Source: DATGIQ01 sp035295665 (GTDB lineage Bacteria; Planctomycetota; Planctomycetia; Gemmatales; Gemmataceae). From it: DNA of 53,897 bases. Location: NCBI GenBank assembly GCA_035295665.1, contig DATGIQ010000041.1:1-53897 (forward strand), given 5' to 3'. The translations under genes and the position numbers were made by a program. A model generated the notes under the pieces. That model saw only the letters and a program-made list of their open reading frames with translations, made no database searches and had not been told where the DNA came from. Positions 41,232 to 51,102 of the stretch are shown in pieces (within the stretch, counting starts at the first letter, position 1; each line of letters begins with the position of its first letter).

Positions 41232-41696
41232 TTAGGAACGACCGGTCCCCGATTTCTTCTGATGGACCGACACGGTCCTGGCATCGTGGATGACGAGCGA
41301 ACCGTCTACGCGGATTTCGCCCTTCCCCTGGACGGTGTAATACGCCGGCCGTGTGGGAAGGTTGCGCTCCGTGCCCGCGAAATACACGTTGACAACAACG
41401 GTCTGCATCTTTGGCTTGGCGGCGGGGCTGCTCTGTTCTCGCGCCACCTGGACGGCGAGCTTGTACCAACGTTGCTTGGTGCTCGGATCCTGGCCGGTGC
41501 CATAGAGATTGCCGGCAAACACGACGATCTTGCCATCGTATTTCTCCGTAAGACCCTGTTCGGGATCGGGAACAGGCGTTCGCAGATCCATGGGATCCAC
41601 GACAACCGGCTTTTCTACGGCTTGATCGGCGGCGACGGCCAGCATCGCGGTCGAGGCCAGCACGAGCAGTGCCGATAGGAATATGGTACGGTTCAT
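41232..41696 (-). CDS. Exported 154-residue protein of unknown function
   Basis: ATG at 41696 with AAGGA upstream; the frame extends further but a signal peptide begins here (MNRTIFLSALLVLASTAMLAVAAD). The mature part is a single beta-rich domain (GKIVVFAGNLYGTG; KMQTVVVNVYFAG; GKGEIRVDGSLVIHD), reminiscent of an OB-like fold, but no family is recognised. Starts 22 bases after the DUF1501 stop, so it is the third gene of that operon. Confidence 0.75.
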   Translation of the reverse strand: MNRTIFLSALLVLASTAMLAVAADQAVEKPVVVDPMDLRTPVPDPEQGLTEKYDGKIVVFAGNLYGTGQDPSTKQRWYKLAVQVAREQSSPAAKPKMQTVVVNVYFAGTERNLPTRPAYYTVQGKGEIRVDGSLVIHDARTVSVHQKKSGTGRS

Positions 41697-41718
41697 GACT
41701 TGTATCCTTGTGTTTGGA

Positions 41719-43146
41719 TTAAACGAATCCCAGGTTCGAACGACTGAAATTACCCAGCAGCGGGAAGACATAGGCAAGGTCTTGCGATTGGGTCAGGCCG
41801 AACCAATTTGCCAGCGTTGCCGCGTACTGTTCCACCGAAGTCGTCGGAATCCATCGGCCACGATTGTCGGTGTCGTTCGGGCCATTGAGCTGGAGCTTGG
41901 GATACGAAATTCCATTCGGGCCATGCATGCCATAGAAATCGCTCCCGTTGACCGCACCGCCCAGAACGAAATGGTGCGAGCCCCAGCCGTGATCCGTGCC
42001 GACCGATGCGGCGCCCGATCCGGAAGGCTGGAATGTCCTTCCGAAATCGGAATGGGTGAACTGCGTGACCTGATTGGCCACGCCCAGCTCGACCGTGGCA
42101 TTGTAAAACGCCTGCATCGCTTTGCTCAGTTGTGTGAACAAGGTGATCTGCGTGCTAAGCTCATTTTGGTGCGTATCGAACCCGCCCAGCTGAACGAAGA
42201 AGATCTGGCGATTGAGTCCCAACGACGGCTGAGTGAGATTTGCTTTGATGACCTTGGCCACTTGCAGTAACTGGTTCCCCAGCGTCGTGTTGGGAAAGAC
42301 CGTCTTGATGGTCGGATCGACGCTGAGTGCCTGACTCACGATCAAGGCTTTTTGCGTGATCGCGTCGGCAGCAGCAACCATGGAATTGCCCAGGTCGATC
42401 GTGCGCAGGTAGTCAAAAGCCAGCCTGCGTGCCTGTTCGTCCGCAGCGGTACCGTAGCCCGACAGCACCAGGATCTGGTTGAGCGGCGTCGGGGCCGGCG
42501 AGATCGCTAGGGGGCTGGATACCGTCCCTATCGTAAACGTGGGGGTGCCGCCGAGCGAGGTAAGCAGCGGAAAAGACGCCGCCGGGTCGGCGAGCCGATC
42601 GGCAAGACGGCCGCCCCAACCCGTGCTGGTACTGACATCCGCACGGCAATTCTGCCACTCGTTTTGTTGATCGGAGTGCGAAAACAATTGATACGGCCGC
42701 GGCTTGGTTCCAGCTTGATAATCGGCCCGCGAAAGCGGGACGACCAGCGGTCCGACGTTGCACACGACTGCCAGCTTGCCTTGGGCCCAGAACTGCTGGA
42801 GTTCGGGCAGGTTCGGATGGAGACCGAAAGATCCACCGCCGCCACTGGGCGGGTTGGGAGAAAGCGGCAGCAGCTTGTTCTGCGCAATCGCCAGGCCCGA
42901 GGAATTGCGGGTACTTTGGTAAGCGGCATATCCCCCGGTAGGATCGGTCGCACCGCTGAGCGGGACGACGGTATTGTTGCAATCGTTGCCGCCGTACAGG
43001 AAGATGCAGACCAGCGCCCGGTAACTGGGCGGCTGGGCCAAGGCGTTGATGAGGGCGAGTTTATCAATGGTCGAGGCCATCGCTGCGCCGCTGACGACGT
43101 AGCCGGCTCTGCGGAAAAATGCGCGACGAGTCAAGGGTATGGTCAT
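41719..43146 (-). CDS. DUF1501 protein with Tat signal
   Basis: 475 residues from the ATG at 43146 (GGGAGAT upstream); another ATG 15 bases earlier lacks a site. The N-terminus is a twin-arginine signal (TRRAFFRRAGYVVSGAAMA). The DUF1501 fold is related to sulfatase/alkaline phosphatase; landmarks include CIFLYGGNDCNNTVVP near residue 50, QLGGFDTHQNE and FGRTFQPSGSGAASVGTDHG near the C-terminus. Paired with DUF1800 as in many planctomycetes and other bacteria. The substrate is unknown. Confidence 0.9.
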   Translation of the reverse strand: MTIPLTRRAFFRRAGYVVSGAAMASTIDKLALINALAQPPSYRALVCIFLYGGNDCNNTVVPLSGATDPTGGYAAYQSTRNSSGLAIAQNKLLPLSPNPPSGGGGSFGLHPNLPELQQFWAQGKLAVVCNVGPLVVPLSRADYQAGTKPRPYQLFSHSDQQNEWQNCRADVSTSTGWGGRLADRLADPAASFPLLTSLGGTPTFTIGTVSSPLAISPAPTPLNQILVLSGYGTAADEQARRLAFDYLRTIDLGNSMVAAADAITQKALIVSQALSVDPTIKTVFPNTTLGNQLLQVAKVIKANLTQPSLGLNRQIFFVQLGGFDTHQNELSTQITLFTQLSKAMQAFYNATVELGVANQVTQFTHSDFGRTFQPSGSGAASVGTDHGWGSHHFVLGGAVNGSDFYGMHGPNGISYPKLQLNGPNDTDNRGRWIPTTSVEQYAATLANWFGLTQSQDLAYVFPLLGNFSRSNLGFV

Positions 43147-43185
43147 GGTTGTATCTCCCATGGAATTTGCGAGGAAGTCGATTGA

Positions 43186-46125
43186 TTATTGTGCCACCTG
43201 GTACTGCGAGGAGCTGGCGATCAGGTAAATCGCCGTCCGTACCCGCTTGAGCGGGTTACTTTGCGACACAGCCGAGACCGCGTTGACGACGCTGGTGCGC
43301 ATGGCGCTTGACATCGTGCCATGCAACAACAAGCCGCCGACGGCATCCGTCAGAGCTCCCGGATTCCCGGCCAACACCTGCCAGGAGGTAAGGCTCAGGG
43401 CAGTACCATTGGGAGCATTCGAGGTTGCCCCCCCAGCGGCGACCCCGCCTGCCATGGCCATTTGGTTGACGAAATTGATGCGCTTCAATGAGGTGTAGGA
43501 AGTCATGATCCCAAATTCAGGCGCCAGCACCGTCGCCGAGCCGGGCAACAAGGTTTGTGGCGAAAAATAGCTGAACACCGTCGGCGGTCGGAAAATATCT
43601 TGACTCATTGGTGTCGTCAACTGATCGAGGTAACCATCGCTGGTCGTCTGTTGATTCGCCGACTTGGCGTTGAACGCCCGGCATAGATTAGCGACCAATT
43701 GGGCCGGTTCGCGCAGATGGCCATAATTGGGGTCGGTCTTCACATCGCCGCGCGCTTCCGGATCGAGCAGGATCGCCCGGACCACTTCGCGCATCTGGTA
43801 AGAGTTGCTCCGGTTCAGGTTGAAGACAGCAGCAACCCGGGCCACATAGCCCGGCGACGGATTGCTCGTCACCAGTTCCTGAATGAGCGCTTGGCTGATG
43901 AACGGAGCCACGTTGTGATGGTTGCAGATGATATCCAGCGCATTGTTGAGATCGAGGTACGCATTGGCCGGAGTCGGGGTACGGGCGGGGATCACCATGC
44001 CGTCCAACACGACTTTTTGGGTGAAGTCATGCTTGGCGGCATTCTCTGGCTTAGTGCCGTTCAGCACCATCGGATTGACGTAGTCCACGATACCTGGTGC
44101 CGGCTGAGGCGCAAACGTCCACCCCGTAAAGACCTTGGCCATGTTCGTTACGACGGACTGGTCGTAGGTCGGGATGGCATAGCCGTTGCTGTCGAGCACC
44201 TGCGTGCCGTCCGGGTTCAATTGGAACAGGCCGATCGTGAACAGCTGCATGATCTCACGGGCATAGTTCTCGTTCGGGTTCGTTTTGGTGCTCGTGGCCA
44301 TGTTCAGATAAGTGCCCATGGCCGGGTTGAGCGTGATGGTGTAGAGCAGGTTCCGGAAATTCCCGAACGTGTGATCGAAGGTAAGGTTGTTGTTGCTGTC
44401 GCGATCGACCTGGTCGAAGGCCCGCAGATACGGGCTCATGCGGAAGGACTGAGTAATCTCGAGCGCGGACACCACCATGATCTTGTGCATGGACCAGGCG
44501 ACACGTTGACGCAGCTGATCCGGGCCGTAGAACGCATTGGTGAAGAACTGCCGTTGCAGCAAGTACGGCGAGTAGTTATCGCGCTGGCAGTTGACCGGGA
44601 TATTGTTCACACAATCTTGCGAGGGATTCTCCGGTAGCTGCGGCATCAGGGGGTAGCTTGACGGCGGCGTCTGGTTGGCATCGAATTGCTGGCTAAGCCA
44701 ATTGCGGAAACCAACGCTCTGCACCTGCTGAATCAAGTCGCTGTTGGGTCCCCAGCTCGCTTGTTCCAGGAACCGGATCGTGTCGGCCGTGGATTCGATC
44801 GTGGCGTAGTTGATCCGCTCGACACGAACTGCGTCGGCCAGGACGTTGCCATCCGCGTTGTCCGACAGGGATACCGTAAGCGTGCCGGTGGAAACCGGGA
44901 AACCGATGCTCCCCAGATCCTGCCAGGTAGTCGCGCCATCGCTCAAGCCCACGGGGGCCAGTTGTTGGTTGACCGCGGTCGTGGCAATGACCGTCGCCCC
45001 ATCGAGGAGGGTGAAGGGCGCATTGTCTGCCTGGTTGGCATTGGCCGGCCAGGTCGCCATCACGCGGTACAGCCCCGGCGTGAGGTTGGGGAACGTCCAG
45101 GTGGCGGTGTTGCCGCCGACACCCGCGGGTGCGACGGTAGCTCCGCCCTGGAAGCCCGGCCCCGGGGTGGCCTGCCAGCTGCCGCCGGCAGTGCTGAAGG
45201 TGGGACCGCCATCGTCGCTGACAAAGCTCGAATAGCCGACGCGCTCAACGCGGATGGCATCCGCAAAGACGTTGCCGTCCGCATTGTCCGAGACAGATAC
45301 CACTAGCGAGTTGCCCGTGATCTTGTAAACTCCGCCGCCGAGGTCTTGCCAGGCTTGGTTCGCATCCGAAAACGTACCGGGACTTGCCTGTTGATTGACC
45401 GCCACCGTGGCCAAGACGGTGCTGCTGTCCTGGATGGTGAACGGCGTGTTGTCGGCCGCGCTGGGGTCAGCGTTCCAGGTCGCGGAGACTCGGTATTGGC
45501 CCGGAACCAAACCGGACACCGTCCATGTGGCAGTATTCGTGCCGGTTCCCGGGGCGATGGTCGTCATGCCCCCCTGGAAGCCCACGCCAGCCGTTTGCGT
45601 CCATTGGCCGACGGTGCTGAAACTGGGGTCGGTGTCATCCACCATTCGCAGCGACGGAAACGGCGTGACGCCGCCCGCCAGGGAAAAATTGAAGGACCCG
45701 TTCACGGGATCGTTGCTGGTGAAGGTGAGCGGTCCGCTGTAGCTGGCGGCGTCCCCGGCGTTCAGGGCTGCCACGAAGGTCGTGGAGCTGCCCGGACTCA
45801 GGACCAAGCTGCCGAAGCTCCGGAGCAAGGTGAAGCCCGCCGGCAAGTTGATTGGCTCGCTCAGCACCAGATTGGCCGTTCCCTTGTTTAAAATGGTGAA
45901 GGTTTGCGGCGCGGGCACGGCCTGGAGCGTCTGACCGAAACTGACGGATCCGGTACCGCTGGGGATACCATCCCCATCGGTATTCGTTCCCAGGTAGACA
46001 TGGATTTCGGGAGAAACCCCCTGAGACAGGCTTCGCTCGATGAGGACTCCGCCGAGAAGGATGAGCGCCACTGGCGCGCACCGCAGCAATGGGGAGTACC
46101 GTCCCTTCGGCTTGCAGCGTCCCAT
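43186..46125 (-). CDS. DUF1800 protein with N-terminal beta domains
   Basis: 979 residues, ATG at 46125. A signal-anchor or signal peptide (residues 13-33) is followed by a choice-of-anchor D-like Ig domain (FTILNKGTANLVLSEPINLP, about 45-150). Next come two related beta-sandwich domains of about 130 residues each, sharing GLVPGQYRVSATWNA/NLTPGLYRVMATWPA and VSDNADGNVFADAIRVER/LSDNADGNVLADAVRVER, the golvesin C-terminal-like pattern. The last 540 residues are DUF1800 (FLEQASWGPNSDLIQQVQ; YAREIMQLFTIGLFQLN). The DUF1501 gene follows 39 bases later. Probably an exported protein acting with its DUF1501 partner; the reaction is not known. Confidence 0.9.
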   Translation of the reverse strand: MGRCKPKGRYSPLLRCAPVALILLGGVLIERSLSQGVSPEIHVYLGTNTDGDGIPSGTGSVSFGQTLQAVPAPQTFTILNKGTANLVLSEPINLPAGFTLLRSFGSLVLSPGSSTTFVAALNAGDAASYSGPLTFTSNDPVNGSFNFSLAGGVTPFPSLRMVDDTDPSFSTVGQWTQTAGVGFQGGMTTIAPGTGTNTATWTVSGLVPGQYRVSATWNADPSAADNTPFTIQDSSTVLATVAVNQQASPGTFSDANQAWQDLGGGVYKITGNSLVVSVSDNADGNVFADAIRVERVGYSSFVSDDGGPTFSTAGGSWQATPGPGFQGGATVAPAGVGGNTATWTFPNLTPGLYRVMATWPANANQADNAPFTLLDGATVIATTAVNQQLAPVGLSDGATTWQDLGSIGFPVSTGTLTVSLSDNADGNVLADAVRVERINYATIESTADTIRFLEQASWGPNSDLIQQVQSVGFRNWLSQQFDANQTPPSSYPLMPQLPENPSQDCVNNIPVNCQRDNYSPYLLQRQFFTNAFYGPDQLRQRVAWSMHKIMVVSALEITQSFRMSPYLRAFDQVDRDSNNNLTFDHTFGNFRNLLYTITLNPAMGTYLNMATSTKTNPNENYAREIMQLFTIGLFQLNPDGTQVLDSNGYAIPTYDQSVVTNMAKVFTGWTFAPQPAPGIVDYVNPMVLNGTKPENAAKHDFTQKVVLDGMVIPARTPTPANAYLDLNNALDIICNHHNVAPFISQALIQELVTSNPSPGYVARVAAVFNLNRSNSYQMREVVRAILLDPEARGDVKTDPNYGHLREPAQLVANLCRAFNAKSANQQTTSDGYLDQLTTPMSQDIFRPPTVFSYFSPQTLLPGSATVLAPEFGIMTSYTSLKRINFVNQMAMAGGVAAGGATSNAPNGTALSLTSWQVLAGNPGALTDAVGGLLLHGTMSSAMRTSVVNAVSAVSQSNPLKRVRTAIYLIASSSQYQVAQ

Positions 46126-46377
46126 GATGACCCTCTCTACATTGAAACCGGCGCTCGGGAAAGCCGTGCGCCAACCCTGGACGGATTCATGAGTTGGAGA
46201 TCGAGGCTGTGTGCACCATCAGCCTCCCCCTGGTCGACGAAATCTTCCGATCCAGTGTGCGGGAGCACACAGACTGGCGGAGACAGGCAGATACGCATGG
46301 ATCTACGCAGTCAACCCCACGAGTATAAGGCTGGCCCCGTCGATTGCAAGCAAATTCCTTAAAGTTTCTTAAGAATT
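46126..46377. promoter_or_regulatory. Probable promoter region of the DUF1800 operon
   Basis: Spacer upstream of the DUF1800 gene (minus strand) and of the HNH remnant (plus strand). A small GTGTGC/GCACAC hairpin lies near 46255-46270 and AT-rich sequence near 46350-46390. No specific promoter motif could be fixed by eye. Confidence 0.3.
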
Positions 46378-46842
46378 GTGTTTTTTCTGCAATTGGATAG
46401 GAAGGACCGCCTAAGCTACACAACGGACGGCTACAGATTCAGATGGACCGCAATACGAACGGGACCTTGGAATCGGGAGAACAGGAGTTGTTGGAGACAC
46501 CTGTCGCATGCACGAGTCATTGCAAGGCGTACATTTCATATTGAACATCTCCTGCCGACGTCCTGGGACAATTTTTCCAACCTGGAGAACCTGGCTCGGG
46601 CCTGCCCAGGATGCAATTTCGGGAAGGTGGACCGAACGCAAGCCCCCGATCCGGAGTCCAGCAAGCTCGTCTCCCTGTTCACCCCTCGAACCGATACGTG
46701 GTCAGAGCAATTTCGATTCGAGGGAACCCACCGGATCGGGCTCACGCCCGTGGGGCGGGCCGCCGTATTGCTTCTGGACCTGAACCATCTCCGTTGTATC
46801 CTTATCCGCCAGGCAGAGAAACTCTTTGATCTCTTCCCCTAG
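46378..46842 (+). pseudogene. HNH endonuclease remnant with frameshift
   Basis: The open frame from 46378 carries the second half of an HNH endonuclease domain (TFHIEHLLPTSWDNFSNLEN, then LARACPGCNFGKVDRT, and GLTPVGRAAVLLLDLN). Its first 50 residues do not fit. The missing part lies in another frame just upstream (TCRMHESLQGV, 46502-46531), so about one base has been lost near 46529-46533. The first zinc CxxC of the family is also incomplete. The gene is probably inactive. Such stand-alone HNH genes are common in planctomycete and cyanobacterial genomes. Confidence 0.65.
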
Positions 46843-47948
46843 CTAAATCGCGGTATCTGCACGCGCTCCCCGCCCTTCATCGCCGATTGGTGCGCACAGA
46901 TGCCCACCATGGTCCAATTGGCTGACGTCTCCGCGTCCGGCAAGGCTGGCCGTTCCCCGCGGATCGCCAGCAGCCAGTTGTGCGCCAGATGCGGATGCGA
47001 GCCGCCATGGCCGGCTCCCTGGATGAAGGACAGATGCTCGGCATCTTGGATCGTGCCGGTGAAGGGACGGATCGACTCAGGGAGCAGGTGTGCGTAGTCG
47101 GGTACTTTGACCCGCTGCGGAATCTTTGGTTCCGGCAGTCCCTTGGTGTGGATGATGGGGTCTTCGTTCTCCACTTGCTGCCATTCGAACGACTTTTTGC
47201 TCCCCGAAACGTCGAAGCTTTCTCGATACTGCCGGGCCGTGTCGAAGAGGCTGCGCGTTACCTCCGCGGCCACATCGGAATCGCGGATCTTGAACGTCGC
47301 CGTCTCGACCGCAAACGGGCTGCCATACCGAGAGATCAATTCCTCGCGGATGCGGCCGGAGCCATGACAGACCACGCTTTCGGCATGCTTGCCCAGGATA
47401 GCCAGGCACGGACTGACGCAGTGCGTGGCATAATGCATGGGCGGCAGACCCGGCCAATAGTCCGGCCAACCATCCATGTCCTGTTGATGGCTGCCGCGCA
47501 AGAACTGAATGCGGCCCAGCTCGCCCTTGTCGTAGAGTTGCTTGACAAACAGATATTCGCGGCTGTAAACGACCGTCTCCATCATCATGTAGACTTTGCC
47601 GGCCTTGCGCTGCGCTTCCACGATTTGGCGGCATTCGTCGATCGTGGTCCCCATCGGCACGGTGCAAGCCACGTGTTTTCCTGCCTTGAGCGCGGCCAGA
47701 CTCTGCGCAGCATGGTCCGGGATGGGAGAGTTGATGTGGACCGCATCGACATTGGGATCCTGCAGCAGCTTGTTGAAATCGGTGTAGCGCACCTTGATCC
47801 CGAAGCGATCCCCACATTCATGGAGGCCTTTTTCCGTTCGCCGGCAGATGGCGTACATCTCGGCGTCGGGATGCTTTTGGTAGATGGGAATAAACTCGGA
47901 TCCAAAGCCCAGACCCACAATGGCTACGCGGATTTTATTACCGGCCAT
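46839..47948 (-). CDS. Gfo/Idh/MocA-family oxidoreductase
   Basis: 369 residues, ATG at 47948 with AGAGGAGCC upstream. NAD(P)-binding Rossmann fold with VAIVGLGFGSEFIP (residues 8-21); substrate domain with YATHCVSPCLAILG and DYWPGLPP. The family's EKP triad lysine (GKHVxxEKP) is replaced: here GKHVACTVPMG, residues 90-100. That lysine helps catalysis, so the enzyme may act differently, as in some non-redox or hydrolytic members of the family. Likely a sugar or inositol derivative substrate; not determined. The stop overlaps the end of the HNH remnant on the other strand by four bases. Confidence 0.9.
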   Translation of the reverse strand: MAGNKIRVAIVGLGFGSEFIPIYQKHPDAEMYAICRRTEKGLHECGDRFGIKVRYTDFNKLLQDPNVDAVHINSPIPDHAAQSLAALKAGKHVACTVPMGTTIDECRQIVEAQRKAGKVYMMMETVVYSREYLFVKQLYDKGELGRIQFLRGSHQQDMDGWPDYWPGLPPMHYATHCVSPCLAILGKHAESVVCHGSGRIREELISRYGSPFAVETATFKIRDSDVAAEVTRSLFDTARQYRESFDVSGSKKSFEWQQVENEDPIIHTKGLPEPKIPQRVKVPDYAHLLPESIRPFTGTIQDAEHLSFIQGAGHGGSHPHLAHNWLLAIRGERPALPDAETSANWTMVGICAHQSAMKGGERVQIPRFS

Positions 47949-48059
47949 GAGATGGCTCCTCTTGAAGCTACCGTTCCACCGCCAGGGCGTTCAGTACCAG
48001 AACAGGCACTGGTGGAATTGCATGCAGATTAGTCGCCAGACAGGGCAAAGGCAAGAGGG

Positions 48060-49817
48060 TCATCGAGACGTAGCCATGATCGGCGCGCCGGAACGGCCAC
48101 GGGCTTTGCCTGGTGAGGGCAACTCTTGCTTTTGAGCGGCAAAGCTTCGCCACCACCGCGTCGGCAGCGATCCCAGTACCAACAGCCCCGCGCAGACCCC
48201 CCAGCAGCCAACCAGGATCATCGCCAAGGCATTGCTGAAACCGTAGGCGTGCAGCCCCACACCGAGTTGATTCGTGCCGATCCCGGACCAGCCCGTCAGC
48301 ATGATACCGAAGATGGACAGCACCGCCATGCCGCGCTGCTTGATCATGCCGCCCCAGCGGGCGTGCAAGATCAGCGCATTCCAAATCACGATCAATAAGG
48401 CCCCGTTCTCCTTGGGGTCCCAACCCCAAAAGCGTCCCCACGACTGGTCCGCCCAGATTCCGCCCAGGACAGTTCCAGTGAAGCTCAGGAGCGTACCGAA
48501 GCAGAGCACGCCATAAATCATCTGACCCAAGGTCCGGGCCAATTCCTTGTCCAAACGAGTCGTCAAAACTCCGGAGACGACATAGAGGGCCCCAATCACC
48601 CCCGCGACCACCGTGGCCACATAGCCGAACGTCACGATCGTGACATGCGTGGCCAGCCAGAAGTTGGTGTCCAGGACCGCCTGCATCATTTCCAGGGTGT
48701 CGCCGCTGCCGGCAAGGTGATGCGCCAACAGCATGGAGAGCGAGCCCGTGATCGCGGCCACCACGTTGCCCACGCCATTGCCGTAGATTTTTTCGAGGAA
48801 GAGTCCCAACAAGACGCAGCCCCAGGCGATCCACACCGCTGCGGAATACAGGTTCGTGACCGGCGGTCGGCCCTGGAGATACATCCGCGTGAGGAGAGCC
48901 CAGGTGTGCACCACGAGCGTCAACACGGTTAGCCAAAACGCAGCGCGGTTGAGCGGCCCCGTGAAAACGATCCAGCCGACACACGCCATGAGGAAGACGA
49001 AGATATACAGGAGGGTGCAATGATAGAACGGCTCGAAGTGGTTGAAAAAGACTTCGAGACCCGCCTTGTACGTCTGGTCCGGCATGCGCTCGTCCAGCCG
49101 TGCCCGGTAGCTGGCCAGCTCGCGATTGAAATCATCGGTCTTCCCCTGGGCATAGGCGAGCAGCAATTTGCCATATGCCCGCGTGTTTGGATTATCTTGG
49201 CCGCTGCGGTGCGCTTCCAGAAATGCTTGATCGAACGGTTGCCATTCCTGGCCGGGCGAAGTCGGCGGGATGGCGTACGGCGCGTGCAGGTTGGCCAGCT
49301 CCATGTACAACTGGAGGTGCTGGACCAGTTCCAGTACTTGGGCATCAAACGCATCCTTATCCTGGGCCGGCCGATCTCGGGCCTGTTCGGCGCGCTTGAC
49401 CAGCTCAGGGATTTTGCTGCCGAACTCTTCGAGGGAATAGCGCCAGTTCATCGGCCGCATTTCCAGTCCCAAGAGCCGCAGCAAGTCGTCATTCTCGATC
49501 CGGAAGACCTGGTATTTCTCGGCCGCATGGTGATCGAAGACTCCATTATTCACCATGGTGTCGAGCAGCCATTTGATCGCCGGCTGGGTCTTTCCCTTGT
49601 CGTCGCGAAACGACTGACGATGGCTGACAATCATGAGGCTCGTGCGGGCCACTGTGTCCATGGGCTTGACCCGGCCACGGTCCACAACCGGCAGCCTGGC
49701 AAATTCCTGAAGCTGCATTTGGCCCGGAGCATCCTCCGCTGGCGTCATCATGACGGCCAAGTAAGCCGAGGCCACAGCCAAGACTAACCAGGGAAAGGAG
49801 CGTGCTATGTTGCTCAT
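48060..49817 (-). CDS. ccsA: System II cytochrome c maturation protein CcsA (CcsB/ResC-type)
   Basis: 585 residues, ATG at 49817, overlapping the resB stop as ATGA. Integral membrane haem-handling protein that, with ResB, moves haem across the membrane and attaches it to apocytochromes c. An N-terminal span is followed by a periplasmic domain of about 250 residues that is longer than in most CcsA proteins, then about eight spans. The tryptophan-rich haem motif reads WGRFWGWDPKENGALLIVIW. Conserved histidines lie in VVHTWALLTRM, LLAHHLAG, THVTIVTFGY and LILHARWGG. It serves the cytochromes encoded here at 2.7 and 52.5 kb and others. Confidence 0.93.
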   Translation of the reverse strand: MSNIARSFPWLVLAVASAYLAVMMTPAEDAPGQMQLQEFARLPVVDRGRVKPMDTVARTSLMIVSHRQSFRDDKGKTQPAIKWLLDTMVNNGVFDHHAAEKYQVFRIENDDLLRLLGLEMRPMNWRYSLEEFGSKIPELVKRAEQARDRPAQDKDAFDAQVLELVQHLQLYMELANLHAPYAIPPTSPGQEWQPFDQAFLEAHRSGQDNPNTRAYGKLLLAYAQGKTDDFNRELASYRARLDERMPDQTYKAGLEVFFNHFEPFYHCTLLYIFVFLMACVGWIVFTGPLNRAAFWLTVLTLVVHTWALLTRMYLQGRPPVTNLYSAAVWIAWGCVLLGLFLEKIYGNGVGNVVAAITGSLSMLLAHHLAGSGDTLEMMQAVLDTNFWLATHVTIVTFGYVATVVAGVIGALYVVSGVLTTRLDKELARTLGQMIYGVLCFGTLLSFTGTVLGGIWADQSWGRFWGWDPKENGALLIVIWNALILHARWGGMIKQRGMAVLSIFGIMLTGWSGIGTNQLGVGLHAYGFSNALAMILVGCWGVCAGLLVLGSLPTRWWRSFAAQKQELPSPGKARGRSGAPIMATSR

Positions 49818-51100
49818 TGCGTGGCCCTCAGGCGCAAGAAACCGATCAGGTGCAGTCCAAAATGAAAGATCATCCCCACGGACACCATCGCACAGGCAAT
49901 ATACGGCATCAGCCAGCCGGGATTCCGCACCACCTGCAAGATGGTTCCCCTGTCCCCTTCAAGGAAAGAGGATTGGTAAAACGTTTCGCCCCGGTAACGG
50001 AGTGGCTCGTTCATGGAAATCAGCACTTCGCGATGCTCCTCCCGCGTCGGATCATCCAGCCGCACCAGGCTGGAAAAGTTCTTCGGCGTCTCTGTGCCGA
50101 TGTAAATATCATGACTGAATTTAAGGAGATGGATGGTATACGGCTTGTACGTCCGCTTGAAGCGGAGCGAAACGTCGTAGGTTTTGCCATCCACGCTCAA
50201 GGGCTGCGGATTCAACCAAATCGAAAGGAGGTACGTGCCGAGTACCTCGCCCGTTCCTTTCCGTTTGAAGGTCACGTAGGTGGAAGGCGTGTCGACTTTC
50301 TGTTCCTTGGAGGTGCCGCTGACCTCGGCCCGTTCGATCGCAACCACCGACCGGCCAGCGCCTGCCGTCGCCGGATTGTCTGTTCCCGGTGGAATTTCCT
50401 TGGGCAGCTCGGAATTGCGAAAGAACCGCAGGACTTCCACATCGACGGGAAGTTCCTGATGTTGGACGGGGCCGGGTCGTTTCAAGAATCGATCCGGGAT
50501 GACCACAACCGCATCGGTCTTGGAATCGGATGAATCGACGATGGCTAATTCGGTTGCCCGATGCTCCTCGATGAAGTTGGAGGAGCCATTCTGCTCGATC
50601 GTCATGTTTCCTTCGATGGCAAACAGGCCAGTGACGAGCTCGCTCAGCATGAGGATGATCAGGCCCGCGTGCAGTGTCAGGATGCCGGACCGCTTCCAGC
50701 TCAATTTGAAGCGAACCGCGTGTGCAGCCAGGAGGTTCGCCAGGAGCAGGCCGCCGATCAGCCAGCCACCCGGAAAGGGAAAGCTGCCGGGTAGCCGGGC
50801 AGTGTGGGGCACGCCAAAAAACACTTGCCCGAAGCGGACAAACAGTTGAAACGGAATCCACACATACGCCGAGCGGAAATACTCGTTGACCGCTGTCCAG
50901 ATGCCCACTTCGACTTGGGCCAACGTGCCGCAGAAAACGAGCACCAGCGACAGTGAAAACAAAACGACGGTGAGCCGCAAGGATGCGAGGCCGTCGAGTG
51001 CTTTCCGGATCGGTCCTCGGTCTGCCCGTCGCGGTTTGGTGGGAACGCTCACGGCTTTAGGCGGCGGGTTGTCGGAGATTCGAACGGCAGTCTTACTCAT
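49814..51100 (-). CDS. resB: System II cytochrome c maturation protein ResB (Ccs1-like)
   Basis: 428 residues, ATG at 51100. Typical ResB layout: a basic cytoplasmic N-terminus, a first span (LTVVLFSLSLVLVFCGTLAQ), two more spans (near residues 113-130 and 144-163), a large periplasmic beta domain (about 165-390), and a last span (ACAMVSVGMIFHFGLHLI). Family landmarks include RSAYVWIPFQ and YRGETFYQSSF. Forms the haem-delivery complex with CcsA, whose gene overlaps its stop. Starts two bases after the lipoprotein stop. Confidence 0.92.
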   Translation of the reverse strand: MSKTAVRISDNPPPKAVSVPTKPRRADRGPIRKALDGLASLRLTVVLFSLSLVLVFCGTLAQVEVGIWTAVNEYFRSAYVWIPFQLFVRFGQVFFGVPHTARLPGSFPFPGGWLIGGLLLANLLAAHAVRFKLSWKRSGILTLHAGLIILMLSELVTGLFAIEGNMTIEQNGSSNFIEEHRATELAIVDSSDSKTDAVVVIPDRFLKRPGPVQHQELPVDVEVLRFFRNSELPKEIPPGTDNPATAGAGRSVVAIERAEVSGTSKEQKVDTPSTYVTFKRKGTGEVLGTYLLSIWLNPQPLSVDGKTYDVSLRFKRTYKPYTIHLLKFSHDIYIGTETPKNFSSLVRLDDPTREEHREVLISMNEPLRYRGETFYQSSFLEGDRGTILQVVRNPGWLMPYIACAMVSVGMIFHFGLHLIGFLRLRATQ

Positions 51101-51102
51101 GG

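Noticed and set aside
40452..41678. Plus-strand open frame of 408 codons
   Set aside because: Covers the antisense of two real minus-strand genes and the hairpin between them; no recognisable protein features.
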